Assembly (NCBI RefSeq): GCF_007748195.1
Contig: NZ_CP037920.1
Span: 496,001-560,000, forward strand
Source: Gimesia aquarii
Lineage (GTDB): Bacteria > Planctomycetota > Planctomycetia > Planctomycetales > Planctomycetaceae
DNA length: 64,000 bases
Direction of reading: 5' to 3'
Below the pieces are notes generated by a model that ran no database searches, was not told the origin of the DNA, and saw only the letters and a list, made by a program, of their open reading frames with translations. This document shows positions 30,501 through 38,212 of the stretch, piece by piece. Position numbers and translations under genes: made by a program. The stretch's first letter is position 1. Each line of letters begins with the position of its first letter.

Positions 30501-31084
30501 TTTTTCAAGGGGTGTTGTTGATCTCGGAAGAACACTTTCAAAAACTCTTTCCTGAACAGGCAGGGTTCCAATATTTTTTGATTGAAGTTCCGCCTGAACA
30601 AGCTTCGCAACTATCGAGTCTTCTCGAAACAGGTTTAACCGAGTATGGGTTCGATGCCGATCTTGTTGCCAATCGCCTGGCAGATTTTCTTGCTGTTCAA
30701 AATACCTACCTCTCTACCTTTCAGACATTAGGGGGCTTGGGATTGCTTTTGGGTACCCTGGGGCTGGCAACTGTAATGCTGCGCAATGTCGTAGAACGAC
30801 GAAGCGAATTGGCATTGTTGCGAGCAGTCGGAATGACGGGCGGCAATGTCGCGTTGATTGTCCTCTCTGAAAATGCCTTTCTATTAATCTGGGGTCTCGT
30901 TTCAGGAACCGTTTCGGCGTTATTAGCGATGCTGCCACATCTGCTCTCAACAGGCGCTGATCTTCCCTGGGAAAGTGGAATCTTGATTCTCTTAGCGGTG
31001 CTGATCACAGGTATGCTCGCCGCATTACTGGCAGTCGTTGATGCTATCAGGGCACCTATTTTGGCCACCTTACGGGCGCAATAA
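27572..31084 (+). CDS. Large FtsX-like ABC permease
   Basis: A 1170-residue permease with two FtsX domains. One N-terminal helix (about 16-40, LAVLLGVIAATAVIGGALIVGDSVRGS) precedes a huge periplasmic MacB_PCD-like region (about 45-555). The first FtsX core spans about 555-690 (three helices). Two further helices follow at about 710-760, then a second periplasmic region and a second FtsX core at about 1045-1165 (LGTLGLATVMLRNVVERRSELALLRAVGMTG). This is the duplicated architecture of LolCE-fused or lipoprotein/peptide exporters. With the upstream ATPase it likely moves lipids, lipoproteins or peptides across the envelope. The substrate is unknown. Confidence 0.92.
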   Translation: MNQARFVIKSLLYYWRTNLAVLLGVIAATAVIGGALIVGDSVRGSLRQMTLDRLGEIDYVISGHRFFCEQLATDLKNSAKLPAGIKTIAPALVLRGSLEKNNKEQHLRVGQVNIFGTDERLWSLLDHETEMPHPTGDEAILNARVAQQLEASVGDEITLWIELPSAIPRDSLLGEREEQSVEITLTVKEILTETSKAGRLALLPNQQLPLDLFLSLNTLQAALDLDEIKPSRRNPESRPGRVNALFFSSDTEAAGRSFEALQTAENLDTALKSVLTLEDLNLKIVPNEPFHYLSLESEQMILDPQIEQAGLEAANSLHLDQSPVMVYIANEISHPEQKDENQKLRFSMYSVVAGVDFSEKAPFGPFVFKGEKPKLPLKENEIVLNQWLADDLKAKVGDSIRMTYHVVGSRGELPEIEKSFIVRGIVALDETPAADRKLTPDMEGITDADTFGDWKQPFPMKLDRVTERDEAYWDKYKATPKAFVALETAQTLWNSRYGNLTSLRVSPLPDNSLKETADRFGTELLTKIDVFKTGLTVQPIKFFGLMAASGTTDFTGLFIGFSFFIILSAIILIRLLFKLGIDRRVSSIGLLSAIGFTPQQVRQVIFKEALAVILLGGVLGIIAAIGYASLMLYGLKTWWIGAIGTRFLFLHLTVTSLGVGMLISILCSAFVIWRAMAELKRLSIRSLLSGVNSPESDSTKDARRVGYLYKVTFGLALVLILATVSGLIPQTEAFSGFSLQTVSFFLVGTLALVSSLSFLSSRLRIESAIPIQGRGTGALIKLGIRNAGRFRQRSVLTTALIASATFVLVSVAAGHRNPAVETPELNSGNGGFTLVAESTSPLIFDLNTSEGRAKTLINIPDDESTQQLLSGMEVIPFRVKPGENASCLNIYQTSVPTILGVPQELIERGGFKFADTPGKNPWELLNEKQDDGSIPALGDMNTLMYSLHKGIGTTVGIPSDERPEHKLKIKGMFDGSIFQGVLLISEEHFQKLFPEQAGFQYFLIEVPPEQASQLSSLLETGLTEYGFDADLVANRLADFLAVQNTYLSTFQTLGGLGLLLGTLGLATVMLRNVVERRSELALLRAVGMTGGNVALIVLSENAFLLIWGLVSGTVSALLAMLPHLLSTGADLPWESGILILLAVLITGMLAALLAVVDAIRAPILATLRAQ

Positions 31085-31230
31085 GAGTTTGTACAGAGTC
31101 GCTTTTTACTGTTTCATACAAAATTTTGTGGTTGTCAGGTGAAGGAGATCTATAAAGTTACTATCATGATGATCTCTCTTTATTACGATTCGAAACGCTC
31201 TCTCCTTTCACAATCTCAGGAGTTTTAATA

Positions 31231-31788
31231 ATGTCGAAATGGGCTGTTGTATTATTGTTTGTCGCGGGTGCTGCATTGTCCTGGGGTGTTTATGTTCCTC
31301 TGGTTCACGTCGCTGCCCAGAAGTTGCACAGTAATCTGAGAGCGTTTTTGTTTGTAGGGGTCGCTTATTTTCTGGTTGCCGTTTTGATTCCAGCCTTCTT
31401 CATTTTTGTACTGGGTAAAGATCCAACGGTTAAAGGAATTCCCAACTTTAATTTTGGTCCGATCATGTGGGGGATCGCAGCGGGTACTGCCGGCGCTATT
31501 GGTGCACTGTGTGTGATTTTTGCGGTGACAACAGGTGGAAAAGGGGCCGCCATTTATGTAGCACCACTTGTGTTTGCCGGTGCTCCCATCATCAATACCA
31601 TCGCCACGATTACTATTTTCCATCCTACAAAAACACTGCCTGATCTGCGGTTTTTTCTGGGGCTGATCCTGGCCGCAGCCGGAGCAGGCATGGTCATGAT
31701 CTACAAACCGGTCGACAAACCGCAGGCGCCTCCGGCCGTAGAAGAGAAATCGGCTGACCCCGTCGCCAACGACGCGGGGACCAGTTGA
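31231..31788 (+). CDS. DMT/EamA-like integral membrane protein
   Basis: A 185-residue protein with five strongly hydrophobic helices and small-residue motifs (GAALSWGVYVPL, GAIGALCVIFAV, APLVFAGAPIINT). This resembles half of a drug/metabolite transporter (EamA) and ends in a polar tail. Full DMT proteins have ten helices, so this would work as a dimer or is a divergent short form. AGGAG lies 10 bases before the ATG. It is separated from the permease by 146 bases and converges with the SRPBCC gene. Confidence 0.78.
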   Translation: MSKWAVVLLFVAGAALSWGVYVPLVHVAAQKLHSNLRAFLFVGVAYFLVAVLIPAFFIFVLGKDPTVKGIPNFNFGPIMWGIAAGTAGAIGALCVIFAVTTGGKGAAIYVAPLVFAGAPIINTIATITIFHPTKTLPDLRFFLGLILAAAGAGMVMIYKPVDKPQAPPAVEEKSADPVANDAGTS

Positions 31789-31819
31789 TGGTCTCGATTT
31801 CAACAAAGTATCAATCCTT

Positions 31820-32263
31820 TTATTTTTGTTGATTTTCACAGTGCGCTTTGACCATATCCATATCCATCCCCACAGCTTTCGCAACCATGCCTTTGATAAG
31901 TGGGTTCATCAACCGTGGCAGGAACTTGTACGCCCTGGCCTCCATGATCAGAGTTAGGTTCGTTTTTCCATTTTCTGACCTGACTGTAAAAAGCGAATCC
32001 CACACAGTCCCATGACTGTCCGCCACCATCCGCACACGATCATTTTCGGCGTACTCGGTGACTTCTAATTCGGTCGCTACTTCTTTGCCTTTCATGACCC
32101 GCGTTTCACGAAAGCGAGTTCCAACACCAGTCTTGGATTCTGTCAGAAACTCAACCTTGATGATATGCGGAATCGCTTCAGAAAACTGACTGATGTCAGC
32201 AACGGTATTGAAAACGTCTTCCAATGGTGCGTCAATGGTTCGCGTTATGGTCGTTTGAGTCAT
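31820..32263 (-). CDS. SRPBCC (START/Bet v1-like) protein
   Basis: A 147-residue polyketide-cyclase/START-fold protein. It begins with TRTIDAPLEDVFNTVADISQFSEAIPHI, the conserved first strand and helix of the SRPBCC fold, and ends with an amphipathic C-terminal helix (about 118-143). The fold binds hydrophobic ligands; no catalytic residue can be assigned. It is a single gene facing the DMT-like gene. Confidence 0.83.
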   Translation of the reverse strand: MTQTTITRTIDAPLEDVFNTVADISQFSEAIPHIIKVEFLTESKTGVGTRFRETRVMKGKEVATELEVTEYAENDRVRMVADSHGTVWDSLFTVRSENGKTNLTLIMEARAYKFLPRLMNPLIKGMVAKAVGMDMDMVKAHCENQQK

Positions 32264-32359
32264 GTTGGAATCTCTGCTGTTTAATACATGAAGGCGTCAA
32301 GCGTAAGTGGATACAATCACGGTCACACTTCATAACGATCTACATTGTTTACTATCTTG

Positions 32360-33415
32360 CTATGGTTGAATTGAACGCCAGGCACTGGGCGCCTGGCCTT
32401 TTTTAACAATCTCTGACCATTGCTTTAATTTGTCTTTTCCCAGTGTCCAGAATTTGGAGCACAACGTGAGATATTCGAGAACGGCATCTTGTTCGCCTTT
32501 CTGAATTAATTCTTTTGCCAGTGTCATATCAGGGCCGAATGAATTCAGTTGGGGTGATCCAGGGGTATTTCCAGCGTTGAGCAAACGTTGTTTTGCTTCT
32601 GCAACGTTGCCTGATGCGAGTGCGATCTTTCCGAGAATAATGTTTCCGTGATGGAGATTATTTCCATGGTTCCATCCGGACTCATTCTGTGTCAGCATTT
32701 TTTCAGCATACTTTTTGGCTTTGGCCGTTTCCTGAACAGCCAAAGCAACCTTAGCAAGATATTGGAGAATCGCATCCTGCTCACGACTCGATGATAGTTT
32801 GTACGCAGTTTCATACTGTTTCAGCGCTCTCTCTGCTGATTCGCGTTCCGCTTCGTGTTTTGCCTTATACGAGTTGGTAATCATATCGAGGTAGTATAGT
32901 TGTCCCAGCGCCGCAGGCCATTTCTGATTCTTGGGATCAAGGGCTTGTGCTTTTTGCAACAATTTTTTTGCCAGCTCTCGATCATGCTGCAGGAAATAAT
33001 TAGCTGAGCTCTGAAGCAGCTTCAGTTTTTGGGGCTCCTTTTCGATTTGAACTTCCCAAGCTTTCTTACCTTGACGATAAGCCAATGGGTTTAATATTGC
33101 ATTGAGTTGTCCGTAAGGAGTAGCAAGAATTTTAGATTCGGGTGCATTCTTGATAAGCCACAAAACATGCTTTTGATTTGCTTCGCGTGCAGCAGGGTTG
33201 AGATATTTTTTGACTGAGTAGTAACCGAGAAGCTGTGTGCGTGAGTCAACATCGCTCGGATTCTCTTGGACTTGTTTTTCAAGGGCTGCTGCTTCTTTTG
33301 CTGTCAATTTACCACCCTGTAGCGCAAGGCTGATGGCATCCTTTGCAAATACCGAAGAAGACAGACCGACAAAAACCAGCATCATAATCATGGCTATCAG
33401 TGATCGATTTCTCAC
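32360..33415 (-). CDS. Exported TPR-like protein
   Basis: A 351-residue protein with a signal peptide (1-24, cleavage near VFA-KD) followed by helical repeats. TPR-like pairs are recognisable at about 133-165 (LQSSANYFLQHDRELAKKLLQKAQALDPKN) and 195-245, including the Asp-Pro-Lys-Asn end pattern. The repeats are degenerate elsewhere. It is probably a periplasmic scaffold. Its last codons contain a plus-strand terminator-like hairpin. Confidence 0.8.
   Translation of the reverse strand: MRNRSLIAMIMMLVFVGLSSSVFAKDAISLALQGGKLTAKEAAALEKQVQENPSDVDSRTQLLGYYSVKKYLNPAAREANQKHVLWLIKNAPESKILATPYGQLNAILNPLAYRQGKKAWEVQIEKEPQKLKLLQSSANYFLQHDRELAKKLLQKAQALDPKNQKWPAALGQLYYLDMITNSYKAKHEAERESAERALKQYETAYKLSSSREQDAILQYLAKVALAVQETAKAKKYAEKMLTQNESGWNHGNNLHHGNIILGKIALASGNVAEAKQRLLNAGNTPGSPQLNSFGPDMTLAKELIQKGEQDAVLEYLTLCSKFWTLGKDKLKQWSEIVKKGQAPSAWRSIQP
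32377..32404 (+). terminator. Plus-strand intrinsic terminator-like hairpin
   Basis: GCCAGGC (32377-32383) pairs with GCCTGGC (32391-32397) across 7 bases, followed by C and six Ts. The orientation is plus, yet no plus-strand gene precedes it. It lies within the 3' end of the minus-strand TPR-like gene. It would end either an antisense transcript or a small RNA from 32264-32376. Confidence 0.6.
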
Positions 33416-34317
33416 AACGTTACACCTTTCATCATTTTTTATTTGATTTGAGTTTCTTTAATGCATGACCTCTGCGAGAAATTGGATTTCTCATGAAGAT
33501 CTAAGATTGTAACAAACTTACAGTTGTAAAGGTCAATGATAAATCGTCAGTCGAATTTCCAATCCAGGGAAATCGTTCTATCATCTCACCTACTTCAAGA
33601 AGCTCAATCCACCTGAAACACAAAGTAGCTTGACTTTTTCGGGAATCTTCTCATTCCATTTTCTCCTTGATTTTCAGTGAATTATTTGTACTTGACACTC
33701 TCGCGCCTTTCACGAAACTCCCTGTTTCTGCGTCGCGCGCGCGAGGCGGTTTTTTCTGAATACTGTTAACCACGCACAACTTCCTGTTCTTCACCATCAA
33801 ATGACCGGTTTTTTCCAGCTTTTCACTGGAACAACAGGAACCGGCTCCCGCTGTCTCGTATGCGATTGCTCTCTTTGAGCACACTTTCCGATAGTTCAAG
33901 TAACACAAAGTCTCAATTCTGAACCACATCTCAGACAATAACGCGCAAAAGTTTCTATTGACCGCGCCGCGCCATCCTGCATGATGTAAACAACTCAAAA
34001 ACAAGGTTATGAATGTAATTAAGCGAAACACATGCATGATAAATCTTTCTATGAAAAGCAAACTCCAAAGTTATGACCGCAGTAGAATGTGAAGGTGCTT
34101 ACCAGATGCTGTAAAACAATCTGACTCAAATGGTCTGAAAAAATGATACGAAATAGCGCCCAGCAACTCGAACTGAAAATCGGTCAGTGCACAGAGAGAA
34201 TCAATTAGTAGAGTAATAACACCACTCGTATCAATCGGTCCGTTTGGTGATGACTGTTGGTTCATTATTTAGGCTGGGTATATGGTGCATAACCATATGT
34301 AATTGCCTGAAATCATA
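33416..34317. other. Gene-poor stretch with one doubtful minus-strand ORF
   Basis: About 900 bases with no recognisable gene. The right arm of the TPR gene's promoter must lie near 33416-33650. A 136-codon minus frame at 33651-34061 is open but Cys-rich, without homology I recognise, and its local base composition changes abruptly (a CGCGCGCGAGG run near 33737 in an AT-rich setting). A second 64-codon minus frame at 34071-34265 is equally unsupported. The segment may be a decayed or repeated non-coding element. Confidence 0.35.
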
Positions 34318-34731
34318 TTAAGGAGCTGGTAAAAATGACCAGGCGGCATAGGCCATGGCCAGCAATGCTATGACAGAGAGTGTGGTCCACCCGGAGCGTA
34401 GCGCTTTAATTAACTTTTCTTGTGCATCGCTTTCGTTACGTTGTATGGCGCCCAGGCTCAGAAGATACTGACGCAAGTCCAAGGCTAAAAAAATTGCTCC
34501 CAGGGCTCGAAGCAGAGGCATAAAAAAGATTCGCATTTCTATAGAACTGTGAATGAGACCTAACCCAGGTCCCACTTCAGATCGAAATAAAATCACAAAC
34601 GTTGCCAACGATAATAAGCTGAAGAGGATCAGAAATACGAACACAATGATCGCCTCAGTCCGTGTGTTAACCAGAGCATAAAGCGGATGTTTTGATTCTT
34701 CATTTGTGTGCATTGTCTCCGTAGATGCCAT
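34318..34731 (-). CDS. Small integral membrane protein, unknown
   Basis: A 137-residue protein with three hydrophobic helices (about 30-50, 75-98 and 113-133) and a charged loop between the last two (QRNESDAQEKLIKALRSG). This layout resembles YqhA-like small membrane proteins, but I do not recognise the family. The ATG at 34731 has GGGAG 8 bases upstream; a TTG five codons earlier is less likely. No co-transcribed neighbour. Confidence 0.75.
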   Translation of the reverse strand: MASTETMHTNEESKHPLYALVNTRTEAIIVFVFLILFSLLSLATFVILFRSEVGPGLGLIHSSIEMRIFFMPLLRALGAIFLALDLRQYLLSLGAIQRNESDAQEKLIKALRSGWTTLSVIALLAMAYAAWSFLPAP

Positions 34732-34875
34732 CACCGGGACTCCCAAAACGAGTAGTAGAATTCTTATTCTATAGCGTAGAAACTTTAACGTATCCTTTCA
34801 TGCCGTCTCTGTCTACGGTTTACATATCAAGAGAAACAGTAACACACAATTCAGAATCACAAACAGAACCCGTAG

Positions 34876-34897
34876 GGGCGAACCCATGTGTTCGCCC
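34876..34897. repeat. REP-like palindrome
   Basis: GGGCGAAC (34876-34883) and GTTCGCCC (34890-34897) form a perfect 8-bp stem with a 6-base CCATGT loop, preceded by CGTAG. The form 'GTAGGGGCGAACCCATGTG' is familiar to me as a dispersed palindromic repeat in several bacterial genomes; copy number here is not checkable. Confidence 0.55.
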
Positions 34898-34992
34898 TCA
34901 GGTATCTGTGGTCGGATACGTGGGTCCGATCCTATATCATGTTTTCTGCTTTTGAAGAAATGGGTTCAGGACACCTGTGTTGAGACGCGCAC

Positions 34993-35021
34993 AAAAAAAC
35001 GCACCCCGTTTCAGGATGCGT
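34993..35021 (-). terminator. rpsU terminator
   Basis: On the minus strand ACGCATCC pairs with GGGTGCGT (one T-G wobble) around a short loop and is followed directly by seven Ts, 29 bases past the rpsU stop. A textbook intrinsic terminator. Confidence 0.88.
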
Positions 35022-35049
35022 TATGAATTCTCAATTTATATCTCAGTGA

Positions 35050-35247
35050 TTACTGATTGTTCTGCAAGCGGGACAATCGTGCGCGGCGTTCTGCACGTCG
35101 TCTGTTTCTTCGGTTTTCATCGCTCGGCTTTTCGTAGTATTCTCGACGTCGCATTTCTTTTTTGATACCAGCGTGTTCAACAATCTTACGGAACCGTTTT
35201 ACTGCCTCCTGAATTGATTCGTTTTCTCGTAACCGAAGCTTAACCAC
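35050..35247 (-). CDS. rpsU: 30S ribosomal protein S21
   Basis: A 65-residue S21, which helps the small subunit engage mRNA. The family pattern is clear: [20 protein letters not shown], the central [17 protein letters not shown] and a very basic C-terminus. GTG start with AGGTGA 6 bases upstream. Monocistronic with its own terminator; the promoter should lie in 35248-35350. Confidence 0.96.
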   Translation of the reverse strand: MVKLRLRENESIQEAVKRFRKIVEHAGIKKEMRRREYYEKPSDENRRNRRRAERRARLSRLQNNQ

Positions 35248-35481
35248 TCAAATCACCTTTTCTTTTCCTGATTGCAATAAAAGTTTGTAAACATAACCAT
35301 TTGAATATACATCGTCTCATCGAAGATGAGAATTCAGACGTTTTTTAGCTAAAGCGGGTCCGTTCAACAGACCTCACGCTTCAGGGTGGGGAACGACAAA
35401 GATAACAAAACAGGCTACTTCTGCAAAGTCAAAGAGAAGAATACTCGCTGAAAAACCTGAGAACTGTTCGCGTGGATAGTT

Positions 35482-36390
35482 CTATTCGACCCTTAAAATC
35501 CCTAATCGTTGCAATTTTGACTGACATTCATCCCGTTCACGACTTCGTTTGAGTGATTTCCAGGTTTCGTCCTGTGCAGCGAGGAACTCTTCTTCGGAAA
35601 AGGGGGGTGCCATCGATTTCTCAGCCGCAGAGGCCATCAAACGTTCCAACACACCTTTATCCAGACGGGTCAGGAACATGGCTCCCTGTCGGTAATCTTC
35701 AAAGGCTTCCCAGACCACTGGAAACAGCGGTTTGACAATCTGTTCGCCAATGGCGCGGGAATATTCCTGAATCTCCCACTGGGCATGTGAGTCCATTCGC
35801 AAACTGAGAAAATGAATCAGGTTATGTAAATCAATTTTCCAGTAAGCCTCGGTATACGTGGCCAATGGCAAATCTTTGCGGGCCTGCTCTCGTGCCACTC
35901 CAGCTTCCAGGCGGGCTTCATAAACAGCACGGGCATTCTGTTGAAATTCGGTTTCTTCTGCGGTCAGTTTGATACCAATTTCATCTGGCAGCGGGGCATC
36001 ACTGCCCTGCCGATTGTTAGTGGCCTGGGCGCGCCATTCGCCGGGAAGCGTTGTTTGTGCAGAGTCGATGGCCACGGAATAACGGGTGCTGTATTCATTG
36101 ACATTTGCGGTACGGTGACGAATCCATTGTCGCCAGCAATCCATGGGCACCCGCACCAGAAACTTGAGTTCCGCCATTTCAAACGGGGTACTGTGTCGAT
36201 GTCGCATTAAATAACGGATCAAAGTTCGGTCATCTGATACGCGCTTGGTTCCCTCTCCATAGCTGACACGGGCTGCCTGAACAATCGAACTGTCATCACC
36301 CATCACATCTACCAGACACACAAACCCGTCATTGAGCACGGGAATTTTTTTCCAGCGCAATTCTTCAACGAGATCAGACCGCTCCGTCAT
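35482..36390 (-). CDS. thyX: FAD-dependent thymidylate synthase ThyX
   Basis: A 302-residue flavin-dependent thymidylate synthase that makes dTMP from dUMP with methylene-tetrahydrofolate and NADPH. The ThyX signature RHRTANVNEYSTRY (91-104) contains the RHR and Ser/Arg positions, and RHRHSTPFE (63-71) binds flavin and dUMP. The C-terminal YRQGAMFLTRLDKG region is an add-on relative to the shortest family members. ATG at 36390 has GGGAG 8 bases upstream; the ATG six codons earlier has none. Presence of ThyX suggests the organism may lack ThyA. Confidence 0.96.
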   Translation of the reverse strand: MTERSDLVEELRWKKIPVLNDGFVCLVDVMGDDSSIVQAARVSYGEGTKRVSDDRTLIRYLMRHRHSTPFEMAELKFLVRVPMDCWRQWIRHRTANVNEYSTRYSVAIDSAQTTLPGEWRAQATNNRQGSDAPLPDEIGIKLTAEETEFQQNARAVYEARLEAGVAREQARKDLPLATYTEAYWKIDLHNLIHFLSLRMDSHAQWEIQEYSRAIGEQIVKPLFPVVWEAFEDYRQGAMFLTRLDKGVLERLMASAAEKSMAPPFSEEEFLAAQDETWKSLKRSRERDECQSKLQRLGILRVE

Positions 36391-36588
36391 CGGGGAAACT
36401 CCCACCATTCATAGAAAAGATCAATTGAGCTTAAAATCCAACAGCAGTGATATCATTCTGCCTTTGAAATCTATCAGACATTCAACAGCCATTTATAGTC
36501 AACCGAGAACGCAAACGACACCTTACCGGCCCGTGTGTCTGCCAAAATCCATAAATTCACTCACCATTGACACCGTTTGTGAATCTGG

Positions 36589-37653
36589 TCAAAGCATGGA
36601 GAGTCGGGACGTAATGTCCACTGTCCGGTTTTCACGTGAGGATTTCAGAGCCGCCAGTAAAATTTCGGTGACATGCCTGGCGGTTGCGGCATTGGACAGG
36701 GGAGGTTGAATTGCCTGCCGAATACAGGTCGCCCAATGCTGGTGTGAATTCTGATGAGGATAGCGGGACAAATCGATGGTCTCTTCGATGAGGGGAGCGT
36801 CTTCATCCACATTGGAACTGGGATAAAAATACTGCAAAGATTCCGCCTGTCGGCTGCTTACGATTTTGCCGGCTGTCCCATGCACGGAAAATTCATATGT
36901 GCGTGCGGCATCACACCAACCAGTCTGTGCTGTGCCCAGCGCGCCATTTTCAAACTCCAGAATCATGGACGCGGTATCTTCCAGACGCGTGGGCTTGGCC
37001 ACTGTTTTGAGCTTAGCGGTAATCGATTTCACAGACCCCACCACGCCGACCAGATTCGCGATCGCGTACACACCCATATCAAACAGAGCGCCGACGTCTG
37101 CTTGATCGGCGTCGAAAAACCAGAGGTCATCCGTGGGTTTCTCTTCGAGAATTTCCTGAATGCCCGCGTAGTAGACTTCAGGCCCTCCATGGCTCGAACG
37201 TGCCTGTGCCGAAGAGATGGTTCCCAGTTTCTCATCGTGAATATAATCGCGGGTTGCCAGCACATGCGGATTTGACATATACGGCAGCGCGAGCACGGTC
37301 TGGTTATGATGTTCCGTCTCTTCCACAAAGGCATCAGCTTCGTCCATTGATGTGCTCAGCGGTTTTTGCATGTAGACATGTTTGCCCGCCTTGATGGCTT
37401 TGATTCCCCATTCCACATGCAGCGGATGAGGTAACGCAATGGCAACCGCATTGATGTTGTCATCATCGATGACCTCCTGATAGTTCTGAGTCGAACGTGG
37501 AACGTTGAACTTTCGACAGAGCACATCCAGCCGCGATTGTTTGCGGCCGGCTAACATCACAACTTCACAATCATCCACCGTCTGGAGTTCAGGGAGATGC
37601 ATCTTGGCTGCGATGCCCCCTGCACCGATAATCCCCACTTTCAAATCCTGCAT
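36589..37653 (-). CDS. Gfo/Idh/MocA-family oxidoreductase (cytosolic)
   Basis: A 354-residue NAD(P)-dependent sugar or inositol dehydrogenase-like protein. Rossmann motif GIIGAGGIAAKMH (8-20); the usual EKP of the catalytic region is QKP (96-98, HVYMQKPLS), so Lys97 is kept but Glu is changed. The C-terminal substrate domain starts near 125. ATG at 37653 has GGAG 6-7 bases upstream. No signal peptide. Substrate unknown. It is divergent from the VOC/Gfo pair to the right. Confidence 0.88.
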   Translation of the reverse strand: MQDLKVGIIGAGGIAAKMHLPELQTVDDCEVVMLAGRKQSRLDVLCRKFNVPRSTQNYQEVIDDDNINAVAIALPHPLHVEWGIKAIKAGKHVYMQKPLSTSMDEADAFVEETEHHNQTVLALPYMSNPHVLATRDYIHDEKLGTISSAQARSSHGGPEVYYAGIQEILEEKPTDDLWFFDADQADVGALFDMGVYAIANLVGVVGSVKSITAKLKTVAKPTRLEDTASMILEFENGALGTAQTGWCDAARTYEFSVHGTAGKIVSSRQAESLQYFYPSSNVDEDAPLIEETIDLSRYPHQNSHQHWATCIRQAIQPPLSNAATARHVTEILLAALKSSRENRTVDITSRLSML

Positions 37654-37871
37654 TGTCTTCTCCACAAATTTCTCTGAACGTTCCACGCACTATGATTTCA
37701 GTTTCATCATTTTAAACGAGTATGTAAAGGGTAGACGTCCCTTGATTATAGAAAGCACATTCCGTTCAGTTCTGGACTTGAAGCACTTTGAATTGTCTGG
37801 TCGTTGGCTGTAGAATCAATCATATTCAGAACAATAAGTATCCTTCCCCCGAAACTCCTGAAGGAATTTCA

Positions 37872-38210
37872 ATGAGACAATTTCACCACGTGGGCGTGAT
37901 TACCGATGAACCACAGCAAAATGAAATCTATGTTTCTGAGACCAAAGTTCATGTCACGAATCCGAATGAGCACCCCTACAAAATTGAGTATCTGAGATTC
38001 GAAGCCGACACGCCTGTCACGGGACCTGTTCGAGACCAACCCCACATCGCGTTTAAAGTTCCTGATCTCGAGAAGGAAATTGAGGGAGCAGAAATTCTAC
38101 TGGGACCGTTTCAGGCGATGGAGAATTTAAAAGTGGTCTTCGTGCTGATCGATGGAGCCGTGTATGAGTTTATGGAATTTGCCGATGACACTGAATTTGG
38201 AGAATTTTAA
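37872..38210 (+). CDS. Small VOC-fold protein
   Basis: A 112-residue protein with one glyoxalase/dioxygenase-like (VOC) domain: HHVGVITDEPQ at the first strand, PHIAFKVPDLEKEIEGAE at the central helix and VLIDGAVYEFMEF at the end. Only a single VOC module with His4/His5, His69 and Glu near the C-terminus as possible metal ligands. AAGGAAT 5 bases upstream supports this ATG over one 28 codons earlier. It is 2 bases from the next gene and certainly co-transcribed with it. Confidence 0.8.
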   Translation: MRQFHHVGVITDEPQQNEIYVSETKVHVTNPNEHPYKIEYLRFEADTPVTGPVRDQPHIAFKVPDLEKEIEGAEILLGPFQAMENLKVVFVLIDGAVYEFMEFADDTEFGEF

Positions 38211-38212
38211 TA

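Larger units (their letters stand above)
34732..35049. other. Spacer with palindromic repeat and rpsU terminator
   Basis: About 318 bases between the small membrane protein gene start and the rpsU stop. It contains a REP-like palindrome at 34876-34897 and the rpsU terminator at 34993-35021. Otherwise no gene is seen. Confidence 0.6.

Noticed and set aside
31800..31832. TCAACAAA/TTTGTTGA hairpin between the convergent DMT-like and SRPBCC genes
   Set aside because: AT-only 8-bp stem with a long loop that overlaps the SRPBCC stop; too weak to call a terminator.
31252..31884. Minus-strand 210-codon frame across the DMT-like gene
   Set aside because: Antisense to a hydrophobic gene, giving a polar low-complexity product; the plus-strand frame has an AGGAG site and transmembrane helices.
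34071..34265. 64-codon minus frame
   Set aside because: Plausible hydropathy but no start signal or recognisable family.
36754..37275. Plus-strand 173-codon frame
   Set aside because: Shadow of the Gfo/Idh/MocA gene on the minus strand, which has the Rossmann motif and Shine-Dalgarno.
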